Source: Breviolum minutum Mf 1.05b.01 (lineage: Eukaryota; Sar; Dinophyceae; Suessiales; Symbiodiniaceae). From it: 64,000 nucleotides of DNA. The DNA is taken from contig DF239822.1 in the NCBI GenBank assembly GCA_000507305.1, forward strand, positions 1 through 64,000. The letters are read 5' to 3'. The stretch's first letter is position 1, and each line of letters starts with the position of its first letter. A model generated the notes under the pieces. That model did no database searches, was not told the origin of the DNA, and was given only the letters and a program-made list of their open reading frames with translations. The translations under genes and the position numbers were made by a program. Positions 31,368-43,568 of the stretch are shown here, in pieces.

Positions 31368-31662
31368 ATGAAATCAACCTCAACAAAACATGCATCCGAG
31401 GCCGAGGCCGGGCTGGAAGTGAGGAGCTGGTTGGTAGGTCCCAAAAGTCTAACTTTTAGTAGGTTACATTGAAACCCCTTACGATCAACTCAAAAGTTCA
31501 AAGGTCCTTTTTGGGAACATTTAGGATTTGCTATGCTTCAAAACCTACTTATGGGACGAAATCAACCTACTTAAAGTACCGATCGCCGATCGTTACTAAG
31601 TACTTGCAGGACATCCCAGGAAATGGAATCCATGGAAATCGTGATGAAGGTAATGATGGCAT

Positions 31663-31663
<1 letters not shown>

Positions 31664-31698
<35 letters not shown>

Positions 31699-31699
31699 C
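31664..31699. repeat. GAT trinucleotide microsatellite
   Basis: (GAT)n, continued as decayed GATGTT units to about 31750. It lies just 3' of the DnaJ-like gene and creates a poly-Asp frame. Confidence 0.95.
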
Positions 31700-31806
31700 G
31701 CCTGTTGCCTGTTGTCTGTTGTTGTTGATGATGATGTTGATGTTGATGATGAGAATTGGATAACTGGAATCACCAACATTTAATCAACATCACCATTCAT
31801 CATCAT

Positions 31807-34800
31807 TCATCTATAACTCCCAGGTCCCTCATCATGACTCCACTGTTTCAAGTTTCCGATTCGCCCAAAAAACTCAGCCCAACTCCGCCTGACCTTCTGG
31901 TCCTCGCTGAGAGCTTTAGGATAAACGATGTCAAAGGTAATGATCAAGTCGCCCTCGTAGCAAGTGGGAGGATGGGAAGATCGCTTGGGGTTGGTTGGGG
32001 GTTATTTTTTGGGGTGAAAAAAACTGCCCAACCATCGACCTGAAACAGTTCAACCTCCAGGCGAAAACATGGAAACAACCATCATTGAAGAGGTTGAATC
32101 AAATGGGATGTTGTAGAGTTTTCTTCAAGTTTTGTTCAGAAAAAAAACGTGGATGCCTTGGACTACCTGTAACCACCTTCGATCTTGAACAATATCTGTC
32201 ACGATCCCTGCTTTTATACCTTGTAAGAATGGGGGATTTTAGATGGTAGGTGCAACCCACTTGAAAAGATGTGGTATCATCTAACCAAGTAGAAAAACTG
32301 AAAAACAACATGATTTTCATGCAGCATTGAGTGACAACCGGAGGATTTCATGCTGTTCATGCCCGTTTCAAGAAAACAGCCACCTGAGCCACGAAAAAAA
32401 AACACCTTACTTTCCATTGTTTCCTGGTTGTTTAATAAGGATCCTTGTTTCATGGTTTATGGTTTATTGTTTGTAATCCCCATAAAACTGGGTAGTTATT
32501 ATTGTCATCACCCAACAGTCATACCATACCCACCGTAAACAAACTCCACCAAAGTTTGGGGGGCCTTTTTTTTTTCACTAAAAACCCTCACCTTGTCAAC
32601 AGGAGATTTGCTGGAAGGCATTCCTTCACCCTTCACCACCTTGGTGTAGTTCGGACTGACCTGAAAACGACCCGAGCCGCCCGATCCGCGGGAATTTGGA
32701 TCTGCCGGTGAATCCGTAGGGGATGAAAAGACAGACCTGGGGGATGATAAACTCACCGGTTTTTTTTACATGGGAGATGCATATGGATGGATGTCCGGCT
32801 GGGTTAGTTAGTTAGGATCAATGGGGTATAAGTTATTTCACCTACTTATAAACGGGGTATGTTGGGGTTATCAGCCCATTGATCTCCAATCCTCTTCAAT
32901 ATCCCGCAAAAGGATCTTGTCACCAAATTTATCACGCAATGTCAAATCTATAGCCAATCAAAATTGTTGACCTTCCCCGAAACTAACATACTCACCTGAA
33001 AACTAATGGTCGAAAGACTCACAGTGTACTTTCCTTTTTTGGAAAGACCGGCGTATTTTCAGGGAAGAACTTGTTAGTTTGAGGGAGTACTTGGATGTCC
33101 AATGTCCCAGGAAGATAAGTAAAAGTTAGGATTCTTCTGGTTTTTCAAGTGGAGTGAAACCCATCTCCAAAGCAAAGGGACCATCTCAAAAGACCAATGA
33201 TTTACACACCCAAAATTTAACATGATACCAAAAATGATGGTTCGGAAATTGTATCAGTATTTCCTTTTAAATACGGCCATTTTGGTAGCTATGTGAAATT
33301 TCCAGGATGTAGATGTCTCTGTAAATACTTTTAGTAGAATGTCTCCAACTTATATACCCATAGGATCCATGGGACTGGTATATTTATATCTATATTATCT
33401 GCATTTACCATTAAACAAAAAAAACATTCGGTTGTAGGTAAATATACCAGTCCCATGGATCCAGTTTGAGCTGTCGCCAAAATTCAATTGCTGCAAAATG
33501 GAATATCTTTTTAACCTTCGGTTTAAAGGTCCCCTTCGGTTTTCCATGTTTGGCAAACGTCTGTCTTTCAAACAGTTTTGGCTTTGTCTGTTTCTCAACG
33601 GCTTACATGACTTTGGTTGTCGCGCTCCTTTTGAAGCCTTGTACTCTTGCCTGCGTTCCTGCAAGGCTTTATTCAATCTGTTTCCGTCCTTCCGTTGCAG
33701 CACGTTACTCTTCCAGGTGGAAGGGCTTGCATCTTTCTACAAGTGGATGGACGGTGTTTCTGATTTTGCGACTTACGCGTGATTGCATTTTCTTCCCGGG
33801 AAAAGCACATGCTGCAAATTCCAGAAGAGCTTCAAGCAGTCTTGTAAGAATGAATTGGTTTTCATGAGGCAACCCCCTGCAATAGTGATAAAATCGTGAA
33901 ATTGCCTTCGTTTTGTGCTTCGGTTTGCCTTCGGTTTGGGAAAGCTCAGCAAAACTAAAAATCCTTCGATCTCATTCATGTAACTTTTTCTATCACTCTT
34001 ATTCGCACATATTGGCGCCAAACTGCAACTCTTCCCATATCACAAAGGCCATTGCCATTGACTGAGGAGTCAAGTCGAGCCTAAATGCTACATGATGACC
34101 TATCCTTCGGTTTTAAGGTCCCCTTCGGTTTTGCGGGTTTGAGCTGCTATTCCATCCGAATACATGGCCCTTAGTCAGACCTTTTCAGTGACGGCTCAGT
34201 TCCAAACAGGGTCCCCCCAAAAAACGTTTACTTGGAAACATATCACCTCCAAAGAACCTTCCTGTGGTGAGCGATGATCGCAACTGAGATACTCTCAGCG
34301 AAATATGTAGGAGGAATTTGGTGAGGGCTGCATGCCAAACTTATGGCTCTGGTCAACCTACCCGGTTACCCCGTAACGGTACCTTAAGGCTTCCCTTAAT
34401 AAAGGCCTTTATTGAGCCCTTAATTTCTGCGGGAGAACCACGTTTGGGGGAGGGTAGGTTGACCAGCCATGATAAATACCCACTGATTGCTAAGCTCATG
34501 GATTCAATGATTGTGTAGAGGTCTCCGATGATTAAACGCCGTTTCCACACCTTCTAGCTAGGGCATCAGTTCTCATCATCCGACAGTCATACATGTCCCA
34601 TATCATCCATGGGAATGGTATATTTACCTACATTTACCATAAAAAGCAACCATTTGGTTTTAGGTAGATATACCATTCCCATGGGAATGGGAAATGGGTG
34701 GAACCTCACCAAACCACCAACCAACTTTGAGGCAATCTACGGTGGAAGTTTCAAAAGGGATGAACGTCCGGGGTGCATGCTATGGATGTACATCTATAAC

Positions 34801-36885
34801 TTCAAAACATAATGTATTCGTACATCACTATATATACATTTCTAGATAGAGGTATATATTATAATATTATATACATCGAAGTGTAACGAGCAAACATGTT
34901 ATCATCTAAGATTTGTATCTTTTAAGTACTAAAATGATAATGTCTTGGCAAAGATGGCGTCCTACCAACGCATCGAGGTCCTCACCATGTCACGCACGTT
35001 GACTCTCAGGATGCGTTCGGAAGCGTCCAGCATCTTCACATCGACCTGGCAGTCGATGTCAATTCAATTCATGGTGGGAGCAGTAAATTTATATGTGAAA
35101 GGATATGACAGGTATCTGTTCATCTATGTTCATGTCATAAATTTTCGAATTGGTAGATGGCTACAGCTACCATCAATGTCAGTAAGATTGTGCTCTGACT
35201 CTTTCATGATTTAGACCATCTGCACGACCAAGAATGTGACTCATTAAATCTGCTAGGACCCTCCCATCAAATGTTTCTTGAACTGGATGCGCAGTACTCA
35301 TCCATCTTTTTGGTGGGCGACAAGCCAGATAGATTTACCTGAACTTGGTTTCTACAGTTCTTTACAGTTGTTTGCGTGTTTTCCACTGAAATCATGGGAG
35401 GCTACTACTTTGAACATGTGAAACCCACATAACTCACCTTTCGATGGTCAGACCCCAGGGATGGTTTAAATGGGATTTTCTGTAGAGGTTGCCACAACTT
35501 GGAGACAAAGCGACAAGTTGAGTTTCTTGAAGTTCACGGTCTATGACATCAAATTGGTGTCTTTTGGTATACGCCTAAGCCTTTGGAAAAACAGATGGGA
35601 AAAACCTCTTCATTTATCATCAACATCAACCAATCACTAGCTGGTGGTTTCAACCCATTTGATAAATATTAGTCAAATTGGATCATTTCCCCAGGTAGGG
35701 GGTGAAAATAAAAAATCTTTGAAACCACCATCCAGAATCATGGATCGGTAAAATATACGTCCTCAAACCCATAGATCCTTTGGGTCTCCCTCAAGCTTCG
35801 TTTGACTCCCTTTGGGGCCGCTAAGGAAGTGCTGAAAACAACCCCTCACCTTGATGGGAAAACCAAAAAAAAACGCGTTAGGAATATCGATGTTATACCA
35901 AGGGATCATAGGATTCCTTTCCATGGAAAAATGGTTGTTTTTTACCTACAACCAAAATGGTTGGATTTTTTTTAATGGTAAATGTAGGCTAAATATACAA
36001 TCGCCCCATGGATCCTTTGGGAGATTCTCTATAATTTCTGTTATTCTCAAGAAAACAATTATCAGTTTGGACGAAATCATACAGGAAAACGATGTGGAGC
36101 AAAAGATACTTGAGCTTCAACATGCTTCAAACGTATGAACACATCCACCGCTCCCTCCATCTAACTTCAAAAACTAAAACATCTCTCTATTCAGAAAAAG
36201 CTGGCTGGCGCTCCAACAATCTGTTGAGAAAAAACCATCAGTCATAATACGGGATGAATCAAATCTATCTTCTCAAACAAATCAAACATAAACTATCTGA
36301 GCAAATTATGATATAATTCACCAACCTAGATTTCTCTGAAATAACCGGATTTCTATCTAATAATAATGTACCTTTTCGTTTTTTTTGTACCCGTGTGAGG
36401 TTGGCTTTGACCAGAACTATGTTAATAGGATATTTCGGAAAGCACACAAGGTCTGTGTTGGAATTCCCTTCTGGGGTCAAAACAACTATACCAAGTCGGG
36501 TTTACCAACCTCCCAGTTAAACGAAACCTGTTAAACAATTGAAATTTCAGCTTGTAGAAAGGCGTGGAAAAACAAATTATTATCATTAACGGTTGGAAGA
36601 TGTTGGAAAATGTTGGCCCAGAAATGTCCAGTAGGCTCTCATTTCTCACTTTTCTTGCGGCTTCTGTTGTTTTAGGATTTCCATTTTCGCACCAGCGTCA
36701 CCCTCGTGCAGGCACCTTGAAACCAGTTAAGGCATCTACCAAGGGAATCTGCCGATGATGCAACAAATTGGAACCCTGGCGGTCGTGTGGATCCAGCACA
36801 AAAAAACGGAAGGTTTGGTGGGGGCCAGGTGTGGGGGGGTTGGGGTCCAAAGAGGGTTGTTGTTGTTGTTGTTGTTGTTGGTTCA
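31807..36885 (-). CDS. DnaJ/Hsp40-type co-chaperone, C-terminal exons
   Basis: Hsp40 proteins stimulate Hsp70 ATPase and deliver clients. Four exons are placed: about 36885-36716, 35045-34966, 32655-32592 and 31953-31807. They join in frame as: LLHHRQIPLVDALTGFK, then VDVKMLDASERILRVNVRD, then PNYTKVVKGEGMPSSK, then GDLIITFDIVYPKALSE. These match the type II DnaJ C-terminal domains: the I-x-L-x-D-A-L-x-G-F block, the LDGR-like block (here LDAS), K-x-G-E-G-M-P, and G-D-L-x-[IV]-x-F-x-[IV]-x-[FY]-P. Introns are about 1670, 2310 and 638 bp and hold elements A, B, C, G, I and L. The first placed exon starts with a poly-Gln run from a CAA repeat; its 5' border is uncertain. The J domain lies upstream and was not found. 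Whether it is an ER (ERdj3-like) or cytosolic form cannot be told. The stop gives a 48-residue last exon. Confidence 0.85.
32406..32509. mobile_element. Family G element, right-truncated
   Basis: CTTACTTTCCATTG left arm; the right part fades after AACTGGGTAG. In the last DnaJ intron. Confidence 0.55.
32812..32889. mobile_element. Family I element
   Basis: TTAGGATCAATGGGG to CCCATTGATC with inner GGGGTAT and ATACCCC-type arms. In the third DnaJ intron. Confidence 0.65.
32971..33090. mobile_element. Family C element
   Basis: CCTTCCCCGAAACTAACATA to TTGTTAGTTTGAGGGAG. Confidence 0.65.
33357..33463. mobile_element. Family B palindrome
   Basis: CCCATAGGATCCATGGGACTGG left, CCAGTCCCATGGATCC right; the arms pair over about 25 bp. 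Confidence 0.75.
33777..33954 (-). other. Exon-like ORF inside a DnaJ intron, doubtful
   Basis: A 59-codon frame bounded by TAG and GTAAGT reads SRFYHYCRGLPHENQFILTR and ends AACAFPGKKMQSR. It is protein-like and has a strong donor, but it sits in the third DnaJ intron on the same strand and does not fit DnaJ. It could be an alternative exon, a nested gene fragment or chance. KPKGT-like coding repeats recur at 33530 and 34110. Confidence 0.25.
34341..34475. mobile_element. Element L, inverted repeat
   Basis: TTATGGCTCTGGTCAACC to GGTTGACCAGCCATGATAA; 135 bp. A second, decayed copy is at 41596. Confidence 0.7.
34597..34686. mobile_element. Family B palindrome
   Basis: CATGGGAATGGTATATTTAC to its complement; a near-perfect hairpin of 90 bp. 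Confidence 0.8.
35637..35735. mobile_element. Family A element
   Basis: CTAGCTGGTGGTTTCAA to TTGAAACCACCATCCAG. Lies in the second DnaJ intron. Confidence 0.8.
35909..36021. mobile_element. Family B palindrome, decayed
   Basis: Ends around CCTACAACC and GGTAAATGTAGG, then CCCATGGATCC. Confidence 0.5.
36856..36880. repeat. TTG microsatellite at DnaJ exon edge
   Basis: (TTG)8, which reads as poly-Gln on the minus strand in frame with the DnaJ exon. Confidence 0.9.
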
Positions 36886-37467
36886 CTGGGAATGGAACTG
36901 GACACAGCATGAGACAACTGCCCTATCTACAGTATCTTTGAGCTTGGAGTGTTGGAGATCTCTTCAATCGGACCTGTTCTCGACTTCCATGCTTGGCTAA
37001 AGGATAGCTCGAGAATCCATGGGGCAATAGCTAATTGCAAAAGGGTTGAATATTGAGACCAACAACAGTGACATACACGTATTGAAGGTATTGTAATTCC
37101 CTGATATTAGAAATGGTAGGGGAGCACCCCAAGTTCCATACAATTCTGGAGTCCAAAAACATCGTTGCATGGTTTATATTAGGTACTACGGTACAGTGTT
37201 GTAGTCATTACAAAAAAACCAATTAATATACAATCTATACAACCATTGGTTGCAAGGGGTGTAAGCAACATGTTGCAGGGATGTCAATTTGGTACCCAAA
37301 AAGTGACATGGAATATTGGAACATGGTGACATGGACCCTGTTTTCAAAAATCATCATCAGATATCATGACCATCGTCCAATGTTTGACCACTTCCCTAGG
37401 AAACCGCGGAACAGCAGCACGACGGAACACTGAGCAAAAAACTCATTAGCTTGAACAATGAAATAAT
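36886..37467. other. Non-coding upstream of the DnaJ exon
   Basis: No J-domain exon was found here; no repeat recognised. Confidence 0.5.
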
Positions 37468-37598
37468 AGGATTCTTAAGGGGGGGTGGTGATTTCCTAAT
37501 CATTCCTAATGCTCCCTAAGGTTCCCCAATCTTCCCTAGGAATCGTTAGGGTTCCCCAGTTACCCCCTCCCTTGAACACCCCCCCCGTAAGAATCCTA
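37468..37598. mobile_element. Element M, inverted repeat
   Basis: AGGATTCTTAAGGGGGGGTG to CACCCCCCCCGTAAGAATCCT; 131 bp. The interior is built of CCCTAA/GGTTCCCC pieces. Confidence 0.7.
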
Positions 37599-38086
37599 GA
37601 ATGGAATCTTTGGTTCCATGTTGTCGTGGATACTTATCCCCCGGAAAACCAAGACATCCCGATTGAAAACTGATGGGACTGGAAGATGATTCATTTCCTT
37701 TTAAAATGACCCCGTTCCAGCGGACATTCGACCATTTTCGAGGGGAGTATAACCTCCTGAAAACTAAGATGGATACTCAAAATGATGCTTTGGAAACATA
37801 CTCAAAATATAAGAAAAAACACAAAATTTCTTCCACCACAGACCGTGTGGTTTGATTCAACGAGGAGGGTATCGGTATGCAGTTGTCGTGTTGAAGGTAT
37901 CGAGTGGTTTGGTGTAATTCACCTTTGCAGAAAGTTTCACGTCATTTGAATTTTCAGGGCTCTTCTACCCTACCAAAGGTGTTGGGGGGAAGCGTTATGA
38001 CCTTGGAGTCAGGCGTCGATGCTTTGGAAAGGGTAAACTCCATGTAACTCCCTTTTACATAAGACAGTTTTTGGTGTCATGTAAAA

Positions 38087-38183
38087 CTAGTTGGTGGTTT
38101 CAACCCATTTGAAAAATATTAGTCAAAATGGGAATCTTCCCCAAATAGGGCTGAAAATAAAAATACTTGAAACCACCACCTAG
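38087..38183. mobile_element. Family A element, consensus-like
   Basis: CTAGTTGGTGGTTTCAA to TTGAAACCACCACCTAG; 97 bp, 17-bp terminal inverted repeats. Confidence 0.9.
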
Positions 38184-38340
38184 AAAAATTCTGGGGTGTT
38201 AGACCTTCAAATGACTCTAATTTATCATACTATTCTCTCCCCAGTTCCTCACAGTTCCTGACCTCGCGGGTAAATACTGGATGGCGCTTCTCTCGAATTA
38301 CAAATAGCACATCCTGACGAAAAAAAAGGCACCACAATTG

Positions 38341-38443
38341 ATACCCTCCCTGAAACTAACATAGCACCTGCCAGGTAGCCATTCCAAAAGGAAACTAGTC
38401 TTCCAACCATACATTTTCAGGTGCTATGTTAGTTTTAAGGCAT
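38341..38443. mobile_element. Family C element
   Basis: CCTCCCTGAAACTAACATAG to CTATGTTAGTTTTAAGG. Confidence 0.75.
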
Positions 38444-38450
38444 GGATATC

Positions 38451-38561
38451 TTGGATTTGCATGTTCGATGCTCGGGAAAAAGTAAACGCATATCAATTTC
38501 AAATGGTGGTCTAATGGTGATTTACCATGGTAGAAGGCAACAAAACACCTTAAACAAATCC
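38451..38561. mobile_element. Family F element
   Basis: Starts TTGGATTTGCATGTTCGATG, has the core TTTACCATGGTAGAA and ends CACCTTAAACAAATCC. Shared along its whole length with 40061-40164. Confidence 0.7.
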
Positions 38562-38930
38562 AAAATTTATGTATATTTTATATCTATAATATGTTACATA
38601 AGATATGATCTGTGGACCCCGAAACAAGTAATATTAAGCCTGAAACTATCTGAAAATAATGCGTTCCGAAAAAAGATCAACAACATATATCGTCTTTTAA
38701 AATTGCATTACTTCTACACACTGTTCTGATGACAGTAAAATCCGACACCAAGATGAATTCGAGTCATCACCATCAACATCCCGGTGAGCTCCCAACAACT
38801 AAATTCTCAACAAAACTTATGCAACTCGTCGGGTATTTTTGTCACACTTAAGTCATTCAATATTTCATCAACCTAGATTCCCACACACCAAAAAAAAGTA
38901 TTAAAGGGGCCGATCTCCCTACTAAACTAC

Positions 38931-39079
38931 ATTGATTTTTGCATGAATCGGAACAAAATACTGTCGATGCGCTGGTTTCTTCACATTTATATGAATTCGG
39001 TAGAGTTCTGAGTTTGACCCGAAATGTTCTTCGATTTTGTTGGTAGGAAACCCCCAACGTGCAAACACTGTTGCCTTTT
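38931..39079 (-). CDS. Exon of unidentified gene
   Basis: A 149-bp exon between CTAG^AA and AAT^GTAGTT reads VFARWGFPTNKIEEHFGSNS and ends PAHRQYFVPIHAKIN. Strong coding character and plausible splice sites. No family recognised. Confidence 0.45.
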
Positions 39080-39773
39080 CTAGAAATTTGAGGTGATACA
39101 GCCATAATCTATGTATGATGTATTGTATACATGATAGCTGGCTCAAAAAATGAGGGTGCCAAAAAACAGCTACAGTAATTACACCCTGTTCATGACCATG
39201 TATGACGACCCTATGACCGTGTCTCCACTTTTAGATGTCTAGTTTTGAGCCACATTCACAGTATGTGATTTGCAAAAAAAGTGAATCCAGATTTCCGAAT
39301 AAAAGCAACCACATGTCCATGGGAATGGAAGTCCAATACTTGTGGGTATCACACCCACATGAGCAATGATCGGTTACCACTCCCAGAATATAGAGGTCGC
39401 GACTAATATTAGGAGAATCTCTTTTCGTGAGATTCTCCCTTCAACCAATTCTACCAACAAGTTAAACCATATACATATTATAGGGTATTATTATGATATA
39501 TAACAGCTTCTCTTCTGTTCATTTCTTTCATTAAAAGCCAAGCCCCAAGTTTTTTGTGTATAACAAAAACTTCAACGGAAAAGTTCAACTCATGGATTCC
39601 TCATCCACTCCCGGATAGGTTGAATCGAGACCTGTGCTTTTCCTGTGCTACCAATTTCATCACCTTCAGAAGGGAAGGTCACCTGACGGCCGGGCCCTTT
39701 TGGGGAACATTTCTTCGTTGCGAAGCTGGTGAAAGATGGTTGCAACAAAAAACACCATGACGTCGGTCATGTC
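39080..39773. other. Non-coding
   Basis: No exon or family A-J repeat recognised. Confidence 0.45.
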
Positions 39774-39879
39774 AGTCATACCATCCATGGGACGACTGGT
39801 ATATTTTACCTACATGAAAACCATAAAGATTAAACCATTTGGTTGTAGGTAACTGTACCAGTTTCATGGATTCTATGGG
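39774..39879. mobile_element. Family B palindrome
   Basis: CCATCCATGGGACGACTGG to CCAGTTTCATGGATTC. Confidence 0.65.
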
Positions 39880-40060
39880 TCATGTCAATGTGTTTTTTTT
39901 TGGGGGTCACCCTACACCCTTCACTGCTTTCCTATAGTCATTTCTGGCCGACTTTGGCGACGCTTCCCGCAAAGATCGAGAAATACCATCTTCATTCTAA
40001 ATCACAAAGCAACAGCACTGGTGTTGTCTCACTTGTTGAGCCACCCGGGATTTCTTTTTC

Positions 40061-40164
40061 TTGGATGTGCACGTTCGATGCCTGGAAAAAACACAAAAAA
40101 TTCTCCCAAATGGTGGTTTAGTGATTTACCATGGTAGAAAGAAAAAAACACCTTAAACAAATCC
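40061..40164. mobile_element. Family F element
   Basis: TTGGATGTGCACGTTCGATG to CACCTTAAACAAATCC. Confidence 0.7.
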
Positions 40165-41595
40165 AGGTTTTCACTCATACTGTACATGGTAAAAAATATC
40201 CAGGAAGGTCTGAAGATACATAACGAAGCAAAAGTCAACAAATTGTTGAATTTTTGGAACTCTGGACCGAGGGTTGGAAAAAAAAACATTTCACGGACGA
40301 TGAACTCCGTGAAAGTCGCCAGAAATTCAGGCCCTGAATCAAACAAAGCCAAACGATAGAGTCACCAATATCTAGATCCGTTCGTACCATCTGTGGCGGC
40401 TTGTTTCCGAAATGTACATGGGACAAATCTGCAACCGTGGAAATTGAAGACATGAAATGAGCGTTCAACAATGCCTAGGTGGATTGTCATTTCCAGCAAT
40501 GAAGATCCAAATATGCATTACGGCTTGGCATTCCAAAACCAAACATACCTTGATTTACAGTAAGAGAAACTACCATCCCTCCAAAACCTGTTACACATTG
40601 ATGTGTGTTTCTAACATATGGGATAAACATGGACAAACTACTTTTTGTTCCACCTTTTCTCAAGGATCTGACATGGATAAACAGTGGACATTGCCCCCCA
40701 TCAACTTCGGGTGATATCCCAGTGATAAAATTGTCTGAATTTTCATCGGGAAGCCGATAAAGGCCTCCCTGTCACTGCTGTAAATGCTTGGTTGTCCGTG
40801 TAGTGATAGCCACATATGAGTTAAATCAGGTTTGCTGGGTCCAAACATCTCTTTTCAAACCCACCATCTCCCCGAACCATAGCATTTTGCTTGCTGTACG
40901 AACCAAAATTTAAAACAACTCCTCAAAATGTTCATCCTCCCCCCCAACTTGCATGAATGAAACAATTTCAAGAACATATTTGAAACCACAAACCAAACCT
41001 GAAAATTTTTCACTTCAAATATTTGAAACCACAAACTCCCTAAAGCCTACAAGATAAACCAGGGTTTTATTTATCCCCTTCCCCAACCTTCGGGCCTTAA
41101 CCTCGTGGCATGGAAAAAAACCCTTCACCCTCCACCCTCCCCCCGCCTTGGTCCCAGCTTTCCAACCCGGTTTCACTTTCACTTCCAACACAGCCTGGTG
41201 AAGGGCGGAAGGTGTGTGAGAAAACTTCACTCACCCGGTGAGTGAGTTTTCACCTGAACATGAACGCCTGGAACGAACACATACGACTTTGGGGTGAATA
41301 TTGGAGATGGTTTCGAAACTTTTTTTTTTTGGGAGAAACGGGGTGTATTTTCAAGTTTCATGTTAGTTTTTGCGGGGGTTGTAATTGCAAAAAACGGCCA
41401 ATTATGTGGGCATTCAATGATTTTTTGGGAAAGGTTAAAGGTACCATTCTGCAAAACTGGAATGAATGTGTAAAATTCTGCCCGTTCAGTGCTGATTTCG
41501 ATGAAACTTACATCATAATTTTTGGTTTTCTAAAGCTTTTTGGAAAAAACTTACAAGTCCAACCCCTGTGCAAAAAAAAACTATATAACCCCGCC
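40165..41595. other. Mostly non-coding
   Basis: Minus frames at 40240-40460 and 40690-40840 look weakly coding but have no confident borders. 41330-41385 is the right end of a family C element. Confidence 0.4.
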
Positions 41596-41685
41596 TTATG
41601 GCTGGTTAACCTACCCGCCCTAACGTACCCCCCCCCAGAAATATGGGCTTAATTAGGCCTTTTACGGGAAACCAATGGTTGATAA
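41596..41685. mobile_element. Element L, decayed copy
   Basis: Left end TTATGGCTGGTTAACCTACC matches the L copy at 34341. Confidence 0.5.
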
Positions 41686-41696
41686 AGAAAAACATG

Positions 41697-41780
41697 CCCA
41701 AAGCATCCATGTATGGTACATTTACCTACATTTACCATAAATTTAGGTGAAATGCAAGTAAATTTACCAAACATGGATCA
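41697..41780. mobile_element. Family B palindrome
   Basis: GCATCCATGTATGGTACATT to AATTTACCAAACATGGATC. Confidence 0.7.
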
Positions 41781-42119
41781 ACTGGGATATATCAAAACAC
41801 CATTCGCGTAACCATTTTGGGCTTCGTCCGTCAGAAACGGATCGGTTCTGGATTATTTGCAGTCAGGTACCAGACTTTATGGTGTCACTAAGGATGAGCG
41901 TAATGATCCAGATCTGTGGTTTCTACCATCGCGTGGAATTTCTGAACTTGTCAGAAACATTTTTCGAACGCATGCCGGCTGCCAACTTTACATCATAGGT
42001 TCATAATTAATGATCTACTGGAAATTCAAAAGAAATCATCAAAGCTGGAAGTATTCCCCAATCAACACCATCTAAAAATAGGAATGCAAAAAAGCCAACA
42101 ACATCAACAACTTTAGATA

Positions 42120-42416
42120 CATATCACATATCCACATTCGTTCTTCCGCTGTAAAAAAAGGCCCCGAAACCTTCGTTTCCCGTTTCCAAAAAAATGCCGA
42201 TGGTTTGTGACGGGCCGCCCCACCTCTGGATCTCGTGTCAAAGTCGTGGAAGATCGTTTCACCTGAAGCGGATCCCGCGGACTTCAGGGCTGACCTTTCG
42301 AACGATTCTTTTTGTTCCGGGCCAGGCCAAAACCCCATAAGACTCACTGGAGCATGGCCGGATTCCCATTTCGACGACTTGTAATATTGACCTAGATTTC
42401 CAAAGCAAAGCTCCAT
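42120..42416 (-). other. Exon-like region, frame unresolved
   Basis: The minus strand has overlapping open frames. One reads KRIVRKVSPEVRGIRF up to a GTGAAA donor; another reads GFWPGPEQKESFERSALK. Coding is likely but the correct frame is not clear. Confidence 0.35.
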
Positions 42417-42781
42417 GACTGTGGGTTTAATCTATGTTATATAATTTCCAAGGGGTGTATATCAATCCGAAACCAGCCATGGGGACTGTATAGGCTTTAC
42501 TTTCCGGTAATGGATGCTGTGGGAAAAGAAAAGGGATGTCAAATTTGAAATTGAAAAAACGAAGAGGGTTGGACAAAAAGTTGAGTCATTGAAGGCAACA
42601 AACAAGCAAAAGTGTGTGGAAACAGTTGCAGAAGTTTCATGATGAGACATATGGAAAATGATTCATTAGTCATTGTTGTTTCTTGTCCGGGTCCATTATG
42701 AAACTTGAGATTCACCAAAAATGATAAACCCTCCTTGTGGCTTTGCAAACCTTTGTAAGCAGGTTGAAGTTGCTTTAGACT

Positions 42782-42889
42782 TTACACCCCGCATAACAAA
42801 CATGGAACCTGAAAATGAACCCCTTGGAAGAGGAGATTCCTATTGGAAACCACCATTTTCAGGTTCTATGTTAAATTTCGGGGGTGTAA
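42782..42889. mobile_element. Family C element
   Basis: TTACACCCCGCATAAC to TATGTTAAATTTCGGGGGTGTAA. Confidence 0.75.
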
Positions 42890-43033
42890 ACCATTGCTTC
42901 AATCGTTCCATCAACCCAACCATTCAATGCCTTCATCTTCTTGGTCGTGCCGTTGTAAAGCTCCTGCGGAGACCCAGGGAACTTCCAGGGAACCTCTCTG
43001 CAGAAAGAACGGTGATCAACAAGGCCCGCCTAT

Positions 43034-43136
43034 CTAGTTGGTGGTTTCAACTCATTTGAAAAATATGCTCGTCAAATTGGACATTTTTCCCCAAAGAGGG
43101 GTGAACATTCCAAACATATTTGCAACCACCACCTAG
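43034..43136. mobile_element. Family A element
   Basis: CTAGTTGGTGGTTTCAA to TTGCAACCACCACCTAG. Confidence 0.85.
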
Positions 43137-43568
43137 CTACGAACCACCGTTTCAACCGAATCTGTCATCCAATGTGCATGCAATCACCCGAAAGACATCC
43201 ATAAATCTCAACACAAAAACATCCGGGAAGAAATCACCCAAACAGAGTTCGACCAAAAAAACCTTCTCAACACACAAAATCATCAGCCATATCAACTGAA
43301 AACTTGGGGAAAAATCAACTTGGGATCATCCGACGTTAGGTCACCTGGAAGTTTTTCAAGTCAACTTCAGACTTAGAGAAGCTCCACAAGTTCTACTATC
43401 GACATCAGGGATGGCTCTAAGAGGCACTCCCCCGCACACTCCCGGGTCACCTGTTTTCCTACCTACCCCCCCAAAAAAATTGGTGGAATCTCATCCATGT
43501 TCCCTCCGAAATTCTTGGGGGAGAATGGCAACCAATATACAGTGCCAACACCTTCAAAAAATCACCAC

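Noticed and set aside
31469..31783. Asp-rich plus-strand ORF
   Set aside because: Created by the GAT microsatellite next to the DnaJ 3' end.
38451..40164. Family F pair read as two exons with a shared intron
   Set aside because: The similarity extends through both flanks, so it is a repeat rather than conserved exon borders.
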